From positions 1 through 64,000 of the forward strand of contig JADIZZ010000010.1 in the NCBI GenBank assembly GCA_016704535.1: DNA of 64,000 bases, written 5' to 3'. Position numbers and translations under genes: made by a program. Of this stretch, positions 10,111 to 23,163 are shown one piece after another. Positions within the stretch are counted from its first letter, which is position 1. Each line of letters opens with the position of its first letter. A model generated the notes under the pieces. That model was not told where the DNA came from. It made no database searches and saw only the letters and a list, made by a program, of their open reading frames with translations. This stretch comes from Betaproteobacteria bacterium. GTDB taxonomy: Bacteria > Pseudomonadota > Gammaproteobacteria > Burkholderiales > Burkholderiaceae_C.

Positions 10111-10356
10111 ACGCCCAGCGCGGCCTTCATGAAGCCGCTGACCCCCAGCGCGGCGCTGGCGGCCATCATCGGCGACAAGGCCCTGCCGCGTACCGATGTC
10201 ACCAAGAAGATCTGGGAGTACATCAAGAAGAACGGTCTGCAGGACAAGGCCAAGCGCACGATGATCAACGCCGACGCCAAGCTCAAGGAAGTGCTGGGCA
10301 AGGCGCAGGTCTCGATGTTCGAGATGACCAAGCTGGTCAGCAGCCACCTGAAGTAA
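9919..10356 (+). CDS. SWIB domain protein with histone H1-like Lys/Ala/Pro tail
   Basis: A 145-residue nucleoid-type protein. Residues 1-62 are nearly pure repeats of AKKAAP, as in bacterial histone H1-like proteins that bind DNA through Lys. From TPSAAFMKPLTPS to the end is a SWIB/MDM2-type fold domain (LPRTDVTKKIWEYIKKNGL). I chose the ATG at 9919 because GGAGA lies 8 bases upstream and the tail begins MATAKKAPA; an in-frame upstream extension to 9793 has no SD and unlike composition. The same fusion is known in Burkholderiales and, as separate domains, in Chlamydia, where such proteins compact or modulate DNA. A strong terminator follows directly, so the gene is probably monocistronic and well expressed. 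Confidence 0.92.
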   Translation: MATAKKAPAKAPAKKAAPAKKAAPAKKAAPAKKAAPAKKAAPAKKAAPAKKAAPAKKAAPAKKRTPSAAFMKPLTPSAALAAIIGDKALPRTDVTKKIWEYIKKNGLQDKAKRTMINADAKLKEVLGKAQVSMFEMTKLVSSHLK

Positions 10357-10378
10357 GCCGGTTTAGGTGCTGCTTGAA

Positions 10379-10408
10379 CGAGGGCCCTTCGGGGCCCTCG
10401 TTGTTTTT
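10379..10408 (+). terminator. Rho-independent terminator of the SWIB gene
   Basis: A perfect 9-bp GC-rich stem (10379-10387 with 10392-10400) is closed by a TTCG tetraloop and followed by TTGTTTTT. It starts 23 bases after the stop codon. It is the clearest intrinsic terminator in the window. Confidence 0.93.
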
Positions 10409-10444
10409 GGCGTGCGCCGCGCGCGGTTGCTGTGCCGCGGCGTG

Positions 10445-11050
10445 TCAGGCGCGATGTGCGGCCTGCAGCCGGCGCTGCACGAAGTCGAGCCTGTCCTGGC
10501 CCCAGTAGATCTCGCCGTCGATGACGTAGCTGGGCGCGCCGAAGACGCCGGCGTCGATGGCGCTTTGGGTATGCGCGTCGCAAACGGCCTGCAGGCCCTC
10601 GGACTCGGCCAGACGTGACGTCGGCAGGCCGCTCTCGGCCAGCAGCTCGGCCAGCGTGGCGGGGTCGGAGATGTTGCGTTCCTGTGCCCACACGGCGGCC
10701 AGAACGCGGCCGGCCAGTGCCAGCGCGGCGTCGGTGCCGTCGGCCTCGTCGACGCCGACGATCAGCCGCGCCGCGGCGCCGCCGGGCACCGGGAAGAACT
10801 TCGGCTGCAGGTTCAAAGGCAGGCCCAGCGCGTCGCGCCAGCGCGCCAGTTCGGCGAGCCGGTAGGCCTGGCGCTGCGGCGCACGCTGGCCCAGCGGCAG
10901 GCCGCCCGAGACCGGGAAGACCTTGCCCAGGTCCACCACCTTCAGGTTCACGCGGGCGCCGGCCTCCGCCGCCATGCGCAGGAAGCGCGCGTGGCCCAGG
11001 TAGGTCCAGGGCGATTGGGGGGCGAGGTAGTAGTCGACGGTGAGGCTCAT
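10445..11050 (-). CDS. 2-hydroxychromene-2-carboxylate isomerase family protein (DsbA fold)
   Basis: A 201-residue thioredoxin-fold protein of the DsbA/GST-kappa branch. It begins MSLTVDYYLAPQSPWTYLGH, where the Ser-Pro of SPW replaces a CxxC, as usual in this isomerase family. The cis-Pro segment is GVFGAPSYVIDG and the C-terminal YWGQDRLDFV is typical. Characterised relatives isomerise 2-hydroxychromene-2-carboxylate in naphthalene breakdown using glutathione. No aromatic-degradation genes are near, so the real substrate is unknown. I preferred the ATG at 11050 over a 23-residue upstream extension of atypical sequence. Confidence 0.88.
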   Translation of the reverse strand: MSLTVDYYLAPQSPWTYLGHARFLRMAAEAGARVNLKVVDLGKVFPVSGGLPLGQRAPQRQAYRLAELARWRDALGLPLNLQPKFFPVPGGAAARLIVGVDEADGTDAALALAGRVLAAVWAQERNISDPATLAELLAESGLPTSRLAESEGLQAVCDAHTQSAIDAGVFGAPSYVIDGEIYWGQDRLDFVQRRLQAAHRA

Positions 11051-11156
11051 GGGGTGTGCGGCGAGCGGGTTCGGGCGCCGAAGTCTATGCAGGTTGCAGA
11101 CAGAGGGCCGGGTGGGCAACCCTTACGATGAGCTGCCGTCGAACAGGGCAGGACCC

Positions 11157-11821
11157 ATGAGCCAGCTGCTGATCCATCAATACCTGGCCGAGCTGAGCCG
11201 CCTGAAGCAGGCCGGCGCAGCACGCGCGAGACCATCGTGCGCGAAGCCTTCAAGGACCTGCTCAAGGCCTGGGGCCGCGCGCACGACCTGGTGTTCGTGG
11301 CCGAGTACCCGCTGAAGACGGCCGCCAAGGCCAACATTGCCCTCGACGGCGCGCTGTTGCACAGCATCCGCACGCCGCTGGGCTGGTGGGAAGCCAAGGA
11401 CGAGGACGACGACCTCGACGCGGAGATCGCAGCCAAGTTCAAGAAGGGTTACCCGCGCGACAACATCGTCTTCACCGACGACGCCACCGCGTCGCTGTGG
11501 CAGGCCGGCGCCGAGGTCCTGCGCTGCGACATGACCGACATCGCGCACCTGGAGAAATTGCTGAAGCTGTTCTTCGGCTTCGAGCGCCCCGAGATAGCCG
11601 GCTTTCGCCGCGCCGTCGAGCAGTGCAAGACCGACCTGCCGGCGGTGCTGAAAGGCCTGCGCGAGATGATCGACGCGCAGCACCGGGCCAATGCCGCCCA
11701 GTTCGACACCTACCGACTTGCCGACCACAAGGTACGCGTCATCGACCTGCTGGCCCGCGTGGCGCGCGTGAGCGTGGAGACCGTGCGCATTGTCGAAGCG
11801 CTGAGAGCCGGGCCCCGCTGA
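11157..11821 (+). pseudogene. Remnant of a type ISP restriction-modification enzyme (internal deletion plus frameshift)
   Basis: The ATG at 11157 opens MSQLLIHQYLAELSRLKQAG, the usual N-terminus of type ISP single-chain restriction-methylase proteins. Near 11220 the frame slips by one base. The expected continuation RETIVREAFKDLLKAWGR is read in the other frame and runs to about residue 165 (DAQHRANAA). It then joins directly to QFDTYRLADHKVRVIDLL...VSVETVRIVE, which I recognise as the extreme C-terminus of the same family. The helicase, methylase and target-recognition regions, many hundreds of residues, are therefore missing. What is left cannot restrict or methylate. Family assignment is from memory of conserved termini. 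Confidence 0.82.
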
Positions 11822-11862
11822 AGACCGTCGGGCTGGCGACTGCAAGCCGCCGGCCCGACGGT

Positions 11863-12321
11863 TCAGGCCTCTGCGGCTTCCGCCTGCGCCTGCCATCCCT
11901 TGCGGGGGGTGGTCTTCATCACGAGGCGCTGGTGGATCAGGCGCTCGACATCGTTCACGCGCTGCATGACCCGTGCAATGGTCTCGTTGCCCTCGTGGCG
12001 CTCGGTCCACAGCAGTCGCAGGTGTTTGTCGGCCAGCACGGGGATGCGGCTGCGCTTTTCCCACAAAGCGACACTCTGCTCCGACACGCCAAGCAGCTTG
12101 CCCAGCGAAGCCTGCGAGAGGCGCAAGTGCTGGCGCAGGTAGCGGAACTCGGCGCCCGTCAGCTGCCCGCCCTTGCGTACCAGGGCGCCGCAGATGGAGA
12201 GGATGAGTCCGTCCAGGTCATGAATGGCGGTGGCCTCGCCGTACGGCGTCTTGCGCGTCTCGTAGCCATTGGCCAGCCACACGTCGCGCAGGCCGCCATC
12301 ATCAAACTTGAGCATGCTCAT
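11863..12321 (-). CDS. XRE-type helix-turn-helix antitoxin/regulator (MqsA-like C-terminal half)
   Basis: A 152-residue protein with a classical helix-turn-helix at about residues 55-90 (FRYLRQHLRLSQASLGKLLGVSEQSVALWEKRSR). The N-terminal half (YETRKTPYGEATAIHDLDGL) has no metal-binding cysteines, unlike full MqsA. It overlaps the upstream toxin gene by four bases (ATGA at 12318-12321) and has its own GGAGG SD. In toxin-first modules of this kind the second gene is the antitoxin and represses the operon. It probably binds the dyad at 12636-12650. Confidence 0.82.
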   Translation of the reverse strand: MSMLKFDDGGLRDVWLANGYETRKTPYGEATAIHDLDGLILSICGALVRKGGQLTGAEFRYLRQHLRLSQASLGKLLGVSEQSVALWEKRSRIPVLADKHLRLLWTERHEGNETIARVMQRVNDVERLIHQRLVMKTTPRKGWQAQAEAAEA

Positions 12322-12632
12322 TCCTCCAGATCGATGATCGTCACGACCACGACGCCTGGCTCTTCATCACTCAGCGCCACGGCCGCAGCAAGTTCACGCC
12401 CGGCCACGAAGTGCTCCATGCGGCACACCAGACTGCCATGTCGCGTGTCGGGCTCGGCCGGCTGCCGCAGCCGACCTTTCCTCAGCACGTCCAGCAACAG
12501 GGCCATCGACACATGCCGCTGCCGCATGCGCAGCCGGCAGTGGGTGGTGAGAAAGATGACGCCTGCGTCGACGCTTCGCTGTCGGATCAGGCGCTGAAGT
12601 TGAAGCAGTGACAGCTCGTGAACCGAGGCCAT
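12318..12632 (-). CDS. DUF4258-type toxin of a toxin-antitoxin pair
   Basis: A 104-residue protein resembling DUF4258 proteins, a RelE-like/BrnT-like presumed RNase group: LTTHCRLRMRQRHVSMALLLDVLRKGRL, then a short beta-rich half ending VVVVTIIDLEE. It is the first gene of the pair and is translationally coupled to the XRE antitoxin. The start codon at 12632 lies only about five bases after the predicted transcription start, so the mRNA is almost leaderless. Toxic activity is inferred from family and operon form. Confidence 0.78.
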   Translation of the reverse strand: MASVHELSLLQLQRLIRQRSVDAGVIFLTTHCRLRMRQRHVSMALLLDVLRKGRLRQPAEPDTRHGSLVCRMEHFVAGRELAAAVALSDEEPGVVVVTIIDLEE

Positions 12633-12635
12633 GAT

Positions 12636-12668
12636 CTATAAAAATTATAGGTCGAGTGCGGGCTCCGG

Positions 12669-12672
<4 letters not shown>
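12636..12672 (-). promoter_or_regulatory. Sigma-70 promoter and operator dyad of the DUF4258/XRE pair
   Basis: Reading leftward, TTGACC (12672-12667) and TATAAT (12649-12644) are separated by exactly 17 bases. The -10 sits inside a perfect 6+6 dyad with a 3-base centre (12636-12641 and 12645-12650). A dyad over the -10 is what an autorepressing antitoxin would bind. The -35 overlaps the stop codon of the uvrA fragment, so the promoter lies right at the repeat junction. Confidence 0.8.
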
Positions 12673-12931
<259 letters not shown>

Positions 12932-12947
12932 CGTGCAGGAAGGCGGT

Positions 12948-13211
12948 CTAGCCGCGGCGGTAGACCTCGCCCCGATGGCCCACGCGGATCACCTCGACGA
13001 CGACCCATTCGTCGTGGATCTCATACACGATGCGGTACACGCCCTGGCGCACCCGGTACAGCTCGGCGCCGCTGAGCTTCTCGCAGCCCAGGGCCCGAGG
13101 GTCTTTGCACAGGCCTTCCATGCGCGCCAGGATGCGCTTGACGTCGGCCTTGGGGATGCCGCGCAGGTCCTTCGCGACCGAAGGCCTGACGCGCAGTTCA
13201 TAGCGTGCCAT
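12948..13211 (-). CDS. RelE/ParE-family toxin
   Basis: An 87-residue toxin of the RelE/ParE superfamily: MARYELRVRPSVAKDLRGIPKADVKRILARMEGL, then the core YRVRQGVYRIVYEIHDEWVVVEVIRVGHRGEVYR. The VGHRGEVYR ending is the RelE hallmark, with the Arg and Tyr used in ribosome-dependent mRNA cleavage. It overlaps the upstream antitoxin gene by 14 bases, so the two are translated together. The stop lies 17 bases before the uvrA fragment. Confidence 0.93.
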   Translation of the reverse strand: MARYELRVRPSVAKDLRGIPKADVKRILARMEGLCKDPRALGCEKLSGAELYRVRQGVYRIVYEIHDEWVVVEVIRVGHRGEVYRRG

Positions 13212-13434
13212 CGGCCTTGAGCTTGGTCAGGAAGTCCTCGTAGCTCAGGGCACGCTCCTTGGCACGCGAGCGAACGGCGGCCAGGTCTTCTTCGTCTTCA
13301 CGCAGCGCCTGACGCAGCGCCTGATTGACGATGTCGGACATGCTGCGCCGGCTCTGGGCTGACTTCAGGCGCAGGGCCTGATGGAGCTCGGGTGCCAGGT
13401 AGACGGTGGAGCGGATGGCTTCGGTGGCAGACAT
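13198..13434 (-). CDS. Ribbon-helix-helix antitoxin (CopG/RelB-like)
   Basis: A 78-residue antitoxin. Residues 8-45 (STVYLAPELHQALRLKSAQSRRSMSDIVNQALRQAL) form a ribbon-helix-helix DNA-binding domain. The charged C-terminal half is the likely toxin-neutralising tail. The ATG at 13434 has an AGG-type SD. A TATGAT box at 13471-13466 on the same strand could be its -10, without a good -35. Antitoxin-first order and overlap with relE are the standard arrangement. Confidence 0.9.
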   Translation of the reverse strand: MSATEAIRSTVYLAPELHQALRLKSAQSRRSMSDIVNQALRQALREDEEDLAAVRSRAKERALSYEDFLTKLKADGTL

Positions 13435-13702
13435 GGGACCTCGGCTGTGAAGATGACGTCAAAACATCATAGCATCGCAACGCTGTCGCACACGTGGGCG
13501 CCGCACTCCGTGCCAGGAGGTCATCCACCAGAGGCTGCGCCAGATCGTGCCCGCATGCATGCCAGCGGACGCCGGCCACCAGCGGCTGCTGACCGCACGC
13601 GGTGGCTCTGCTCGAAGCCGGCGCAGGGGCGATGTGACGCTGCGCGTCACGAGCCAGTTCTGATCGACTGTGAGCAACTGACCCACTGCGGGATAGCGAC
13701 GG
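13435..13702. other. Intergenic segment between the antitoxin and uvrA
   Basis: These 268 bases contain no gene I can support. A 75-codon leftward frame at 13459-13686 has no recognised family or SD. The segment probably carries the antitoxin promoter near 13466 and the junction of the inserted DNA with uvrA. Confidence 0.5.
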
Positions 13703-16786
<3,084 letters not shown>

Positions 16787-16862
16787 GGTGGGGGCGCAGG
16801 GCAACCGGCCATCATAACGACGGCACCCTGCGGGCGCAGGGGCTGCCAGAGTCTCGGGCTTC

Positions 16863-18749
<1,887 letters not shown>

Positions 18750-18900
18750 GGTGGCATCGATCGTAAGCCAGGGGCCTGGCGTGCCCGTCCCGCGGCCGGG
18801 GGCACCCGTTGGCGTGACCCCGCCCGCGGGATGGCCGCTGCGGATCGCAGCGCGATAATGAATCCACCCCACACACCACCCGCAACAGCCGGAGCAGACC

Positions 18901-19404
18901 ATGGCCTCAGTCAACAAAGTCATCCTCATCGGCAACCTCGGCAAGGACCCCGAGATCCGCTACGCCCCCAGCGGCTCGGCGATCTGCAACGTCACCATCG
19001 CCACCAGCCGCGTCACGAAGGACAAGAGCAGCGGCGAACGCCAGGAACAGACCGAGTGGCACCGCGTGGTGATGTTCGACCGCCTGGCCGAAATCGCTGG
19101 CGAGTACCTGAAGAAGGGCAAGTCGGTGTACATCGAAGGCCGGCTGCAAACCCGCAAGTGGACCGACAAGGAAGGCGTGGAGCGCTACAGCACCGAGATC
19201 GTCGCCAACGAGATGACCATGCTGGGCGGCCGTGACGGCGGTGGCGCCGGCGGTGGCGCCGGCGGTGGTGACGAGATGGGCGAGCCGCGAGCGGCAGCGG
19301 CGCCCCGCGGCGCGCAGCCGGCCCGCAGCAACCCGGCGGCCAGGCCTGCGCCTTCGAAGTCGAGCACCGGCTTCGACGACATGGACGACGACATCCCGTT
19401 TTGA
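18901..19404 (+). CDS. ssb: Single-stranded DNA-binding protein
   Basis: A 167-residue SSB. The N-terminal OB fold (MASVNKVILIGNLGKDPEIR) covers residues 1-110. A Gly/Pro/Ala-rich linker follows, and the acidic tip MDDDIPF recruits repair partners including RecQ. GGAG lies six bases before the ATG. Divergent placement with recQ across 151 bases suggests shared control of two replication-repair functions. The stop TGA is embedded in the TTG start of the next gene. Confidence 0.98.
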   Translation: MASVNKVILIGNLGKDPEIRYAPSGSAICNVTIATSRVTKDKSSGERQEQTEWHRVVMFDRLAEIAGEYLKKGKSVYIEGRLQTRKWTDKEGVERYSTEIVANEMTMLGGRDGGGAGGGAGGGDEMGEPRAAAAPRGAQPARSNPAARPAPSKSSTGFDDMDDDIPF

Positions 19405-20345
19405 CCGTCGTTTCCGCGCCCACCGCGTCTGCCTTGAGAGTCGCGCCATACGCCGTTCGTTACGTGGCCGGTGTCGACGGCGGCGGCACCGGTACCCGTG
19501 CCCGCCTGCAAGACCGCGCCGGCACGCTGCTGGGTCAGGGCGATGCCGGGCCCTCGGGCCTGGGCCAGGGTGTGGCACAGGCCTGGCGCCATGTGACGCA
19601 GGCGCTGCACGCCGCCTTCGCCGCTGCCGGCCTGCCGCCAGCACCACCGGCGCACACCGTGCTGGGCCTCGGACTGGCCGGTGCGGGTGTTGCGGCACAA
19701 CACGAAGCGTTCCTGCGTGCCGACCCCGGCTATGCGCTTTGCTTGCTTGAGAACGACGGCGTGACGCAGCTGCTGGGCGCGCACGGCGGCGGCCCTGGCG
19801 TGGTGGTGGCCGCGGGCACCGGCAGCGTGGCCGCGGCCCGTTACGCCGACGGCCGCACGGCGCAGGCCGGTGGCTGGGGTTTCCCGGTGGGTGACGAAGG
19901 TAGCGGCGCCTGGCTGGGGCTGCGTGCCATGCAGCACGCCCACGCCGTGCTCGACGGCCGCGATGCGCCGACGCTGCTGTCGCAGACAGTCTTCGATCAG
20001 GTCGGCAGCACGGCGTCGGCACTGCTGGCCTGGTGCGCGCAGGCCGGTGCGCCGCAGTATGGGCACCTGGCGCCACTGGTCTTTGCCGAAGCCGAACGCG
20101 GCGACACCACCGCGCAGGCGCTGCTGCAGGCCGCCGCCGACGAACTCCGGCGTCTGGTCGACGCGCTGCAGCAGGACGAGCCGCCACTGCCGGTGGTGGC
20201 CAGCGGCAGTGTGGGCGTGCGACTCGCCGCGTTGTGGCCGCCCGCGCTGCGAGAGCGTGTGGTGCCGCCCGAAGGCGACAGCGCCGACGGTGCCCTGCGG
20301 CTGGCGCGTGAGGCGCTGGCCGCGGCCACGCCGACGGTTGGCTGA
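19401..20345 (+). CDS. BadF/BadG/BcrA-type ATPase, probable N-acetylglucosamine kinase
   Basis: A 314-residue ASKHA-fold kinase. The phosphate-binding loops are GVDGGGTGTRARLQD near residue 24 and VVAAGTGSVAAAR, followed by GGWGFPVGDEGSGAWLG and the adenosine-side VVASGSVG. Relatives phosphorylate N-acetylglucosamine or glucosamine. The adjacent nagA supports amino-sugar use. The best start is the TTG at 19401, overlapping the ssb stop by four bases (TTGA); later in-frame starts are possible. Coupling a sugar kinase to ssb is unusual. Confidence 0.83.
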   Translation: MTVVSAPTASALRVAPYAVRYVAGVDGGGTGTRARLQDRAGTLLGQGDAGPSGLGQGVAQAWRHVTQALHAAFAAAGLPPAPPAHTVLGLGLAGAGVAAQHEAFLRADPGYALCLLENDGVTQLLGAHGGGPGVVVAAGTGSVAAARYADGRTAQAGGWGFPVGDEGSGAWLGLRAMQHAHAVLDGRDAPTLLSQTVFDQVGSTASALLAWCAQAGAPQYGHLAPLVFAEAERGDTTAQALLQAAADELRRLVDALQQDEPPLPVVASGSVGVRLAALWPPALRERVVPPEGDSADGALRLAREALAAATPTVG

Positions 20346-20364
20346 GAGGGATTGCCGTGATGCC

Positions 20365-21492
20365 ATGAAGACCACCGCCCTCGCCGGCCACATCCTCTGC
20401 CCCGGCGGCTTCGTGCGCGGCACGCTCGAGCACGCGCGGGGCCGCATCGTGCGCATCGACGGCCATCCGGTCGACGAGACTACCGTGCGCGCCGACGTGC
20501 GCACCCCCGTGCTGCTGCCGGGTTTCGTCGACCTGCACGTGCACGGCGGCGGCGGCGCCGACACCATGGACGGCGGCGCCGCCGTGGCCACGCTGGCGCG
20601 CCAGCACCTGCGCCATGGCACGACGGCGCTGTTGGCGACCACGATGACGGCGCCGCTGGCCGAGATCGAGGCCGCGCTGCGTGCCATCGCGCCGCTGCTG
20701 TCCGAACGCGCGCGCGGCACGGCCCGCGTGCTGGGCGTGCACCTCGAGGGCCCCTACATCAGCCCCGACAAGCTCGGTGCGCAGCCGGCGTTTGCACGGC
20801 CGCCGTCGCTGGCCGAGATCCTGGCGCTGCACGCCATCGCGCCCATCCGGCTGGTGACGATGGCGCCCGAAGTGGCGGGCAACCTCGCGCTCATCCCGGC
20901 GCTGGTGGGTGCCGGCATGCGTGTGCAGATCGGCCACACGGCGGCCAGCTACGAACAGGCACTGGAAGCCATCGAACAGGGTGCCAGTGGCTTCACGCAC
21001 CTGTTCAATGCCATGAGCGCGCTGCACCATCGCGCCCCGGGCGTGGCGGGCGCGGCGCTGGCGCACGGCCGGTACGCCGAGGTCATTCCCGACTTGCTGC
21101 ACGTGCACCCGGGCGCCATTCGCGCTGCACTGCGCGCGATACCGGGCCTGTTCTGCGTCACCGACGCCACCGCCGCCGCCGGCATGCCCGACGGCGACTA
21201 TCGCCTGGGCCGCCAGACGGTCACCAAGTGCCTGGGCGGCGTGCGCCTGGCCGATGGCACCCTGGCCGGCAGCACCCTGACCATGGACCAGGCGTTGCGC
21301 AACCTGGTGGCCATCGGCCTGTCGCTGGCCGAGGCCGCCACGCGCTGCAGCGGCCACGCCGCGCACTACCTGGGCCTGGACGACCGCGGCGTGCTCGCCG
21401 TGGGCGCCTGGGCCGACGTGGTGGTGATGGACGCGGGCACGCTGCAACTTCGGCAGGTGCTCGTCGAAGGCGAGGCGCTCGAGATCGGCTGA
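20365..21492 (+). CDS. nagA: N-acetylglucosamine-6-phosphate deacetylase
   Basis: A 375-residue amidohydrolase that removes acetate from GlcNAc-6-phosphate in amino-sugar catabolism and wall recycling. Motifs are LPGFVDLHVHGG, the metal-ligand Glu in GVHLEGPYIS, His in QIGHTAASYEQA and THLFNAMSALHHRAPG, and the catalytic Asp in FCVTDATAAAGMPDG. It starts 19 bases after the kinase stop, so the two form a GlcNAc to GlcN-6-P module. No nagB or transporter is seen in the window. Confidence 0.95.
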   Translation: MKTTALAGHILCPGGFVRGTLEHARGRIVRIDGHPVDETTVRADVRTPVLLPGFVDLHVHGGGGADTMDGGAAVATLARQHLRHGTTALLATTMTAPLAEIEAALRAIAPLLSERARGTARVLGVHLEGPYISPDKLGAQPAFARPPSLAEILALHAIAPIRLVTMAPEVAGNLALIPALVGAGMRVQIGHTAASYEQALEAIEQGASGFTHLFNAMSALHHRAPGVAGAALAHGRYAEVIPDLLHVHPGAIRAALRAIPGLFCVTDATAAAGMPDGDYRLGRQTVTKCLGGVRLADGTLAGSTLTMDQALRNLVAIGLSLAEAATRCSGHAAHYLGLDDRGVLAVGAWADVVVMDAGTLQLRQVLVEGEALEIG

Positions 21493-21521
21493 TGCCGCGC
21501 CTGGGGCCCTCTCGCCGGGCT

Positions 21522-22133
21522 TCAGCCGGCCCCGAGGTGCGCGTCGTCGCCCCAGACCTCTACTTGCAGCGCGCCATCGGCCCAGCGCAGACGGTTGATG
21601 CCGGTGTTCGGGATGTGGCATTGCCGCAGCCCCGCCAGCGGCAGGCCGTGCGCACTGCGCCACAGCATGTCGAGTACGCCGCCGTGCGTCACCACCACCA
21701 CCCGCTGCCCGGTGCGCGCGGTCACCAACTCGCGCAGCGTGTTCATCACGCGGGCGTGGAACTGGCGCTGGCTCTCGCCGCCGGGCGCGGCAAAGTCGGC
21801 ATCCTGCTGAAGCCAGCCTTGCCAGAGCGCGGGATGCCGCGTCTGGATCGTCGGCGCGTCCAGCCCTTCCAGCAGGCCGAAGTTCTGCTCGCGGAATCCC
21901 GGCAGCACGCCGTCATCGCGACCCCAGGCCATGGCCAGCGGCGCGGCCGTCTGGCGCGCACGTTGCAGGTCACTGCTGAACAGCGCGTCGTGGCGCTCGG
22001 CGGCCAGCCGCGCCGCCAGGCGTTCGGCCTGGGCGCGACCGTTGTCGTTCAGCGGGATGTCGACATGACCCTGGAAACGCTGCAGGCGGTTCCAGTCGGT
22101 CTCGCCGTGGCGGATGAAGAGCAGTTCGGTCAT
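21522..22133 (-). CDS. Histidine phosphatase family protein (phosphoglycerate mutase-like)
   Basis: A 203-residue acid-phosphatase-fold protein. The catalytic RHG is in MTELLFIRHGETDWN, the second Arg in SSDLQRARQTA, and the second catalytic His in VVVVTHGGVLDML. It resembles GpmB/CobC-type broad phosphatases rather than a true glycolytic mutase. It is the last gene of the leftward run from 26136. The substrate cannot be read from sequence. Confidence 0.9.
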   Translation of the reverse strand: MTELLFIRHGETDWNRLQRFQGHVDIPLNDNGRAQAERLAARLAAERHDALFSSDLQRARQTAAPLAMAWGRDDGVLPGFREQNFGLLEGLDAPTIQTRHPALWQGWLQQDADFAAPGGESQRQFHARVMNTLRELVTARTGQRVVVVTHGGVLDMLWRSAHGLPLAGLRQCHIPNTGINRLRWADGALQVEVWGDDAHLGAG

Positions 22134-22156
22134 GGCGCCGCCGTCGCTGCGCAGAC

Positions 22157-22579
22157 TCACTTCGCGAACAGCTGGCCGCGGTCCTTGAAGGCCTTGAACT
22201 CGAGCGCGTTGCCAGACGGATCCTTGAAGAACATCGTCGCCTGCTCGCCCACCTGGCCGGCGAAGCGGATGTAGGGTTCGATGATGAACTTCACGCCCTG
22301 GCCGCGCAGACGTTCGGCAAAGACCTGGAAGTGGTCCCAGTCGAGCACGACGCCGAAGTGCGGCACGGGGACATCGTGGCCGTCGACCTCGTTGTGGTGC
22401 GGGCCGTCGGCCTTCGCCGGTGCCAGGTGCGCGACGATCTGGTGGCCGAAGAGGTCGAAGTCGATCCACTCGTCGCTGCTGCGGCCTTCGGGGCAGCCCA
22501 GCACGCGGCCGTAGAAGTCACGCGCGCGCGCCAGGTCGGCGACGGGGAAGGCGAGGTGGAAGGGGGCGATGGTGCTCAT
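22157..22579 (-). CDS. VOC-superfamily (glyoxalase/dioxygenase fold) protein
   Basis: A 140-residue protein with the paired beta-alpha-beta-beta-beta modules of the vicinal oxygen chelate fold. It opens APFHLAFPVADLARARDFYGRVLGCPEGR and ends MFFKDPSGNALEFKAFKD. The likely metal ligands are His in FHLAFPV, His in PVPHFGVVLD and Glu in ALEFKAF. Family members isomerise or cleave small substrates; the specific reaction is unknown. Confidence 0.9.
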   Translation of the reverse strand: MSTIAPFHLAFPVADLARARDFYGRVLGCPEGRSSDEWIDFDLFGHQIVAHLAPAKADGPHHNEVDGHDVPVPHFGVVLDWDHFQVFAERLRGQGVKFIIEPYIRFAGQVGEQATMFFKDPSGNALEFKAFKDRGQLFAK

Positions 22580-22649
22580 CGTGTGGCCTGCGGGCAAAGA
22601 CAGGACGCGATTGTCGGCTGTCGGCGTGGCCAGCACTGGCTGGCCGAGA

Positions 22650-23150
22650 TCAGCCTTTGATTTCGGGCGTCAGCACGCTGCTGTCGGTGTTGATCAGGTC
22701 CAGCGGGTAGCGCCGCCCCGCGAGGTGGTCTTCGATGCATTGCAGCACCAGCGCGCTGCGGTGGCGGGCGCGGCTTTCGCGCAACTCGTCGACCGTGAGC
22801 CACAGCGTGCGCACGATGCCTTCGTCCAGCGTGCGGCCAGGCAATTCTTCGCCCACGCTTCCGCAGTAGGCAAAGCGCAGGTAGGTCACGTCCTCGCCCG
22901 TGGCCGGCCGCTGGAAACGCGACAGGTAGACGCCGACCAGGGCGCTGGGCGTGAATTCGCGCGCCGTTTCCTCGAGTGCCTCGCGCACGACCCCTTGCTG
23001 GGGCGATTCACCGGGGTCGAGATGCCCCGCCGGGTTGTTCAGCTTCAGGCCTTCGGGTGTGTGCTCCTCGACGAGCAGGTAGCGCACGGGCTGGCCGCCG
23101 TCGGCGATGACGGCGGCCACCGTGGTGCTGGGGCTCCAGCGCGGGCCCAC
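22650..23150 (-). CDS. NUDIX hydrolase
   Basis: A 166-residue NUDIX enzyme. The signature GHLDPGESPQQGVVREALEE matches GX5EX7REUXEE, with the metal-binding Glu residues intact. It resembles NudJ-type pyrophosphatases (VAAVIADGGQPVRYLLVEEHT). The start is GTG at 23150. The gene lies 13 bases after malate synthase, suggesting co-transcription without an evident metabolic link. Confidence 0.9.
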   Translation of the reverse strand: MGPRWSPSTTVAAVIADGGQPVRYLLVEEHTPEGLKLNNPAGHLDPGESPQQGVVREALEETAREFTPSALVGVYLSRFQRPATGEDVTYLRFAYCGSVGEELPGRTLDEGIVRTLWLTVDELRESRARHRSALVLQCIEDHLAGRRYPLDLINTDSSVLTPEIKG

Positions 23151-23163
23151 AGCCGGGCCCGGC

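Noticed and set aside
13459..13686. A 75-codon leftward frame between the antitoxin and uvrA
   Set aside because: No recognised family, no SD and no coupling to neighbours; possibly a remnant but not supportable as a gene.
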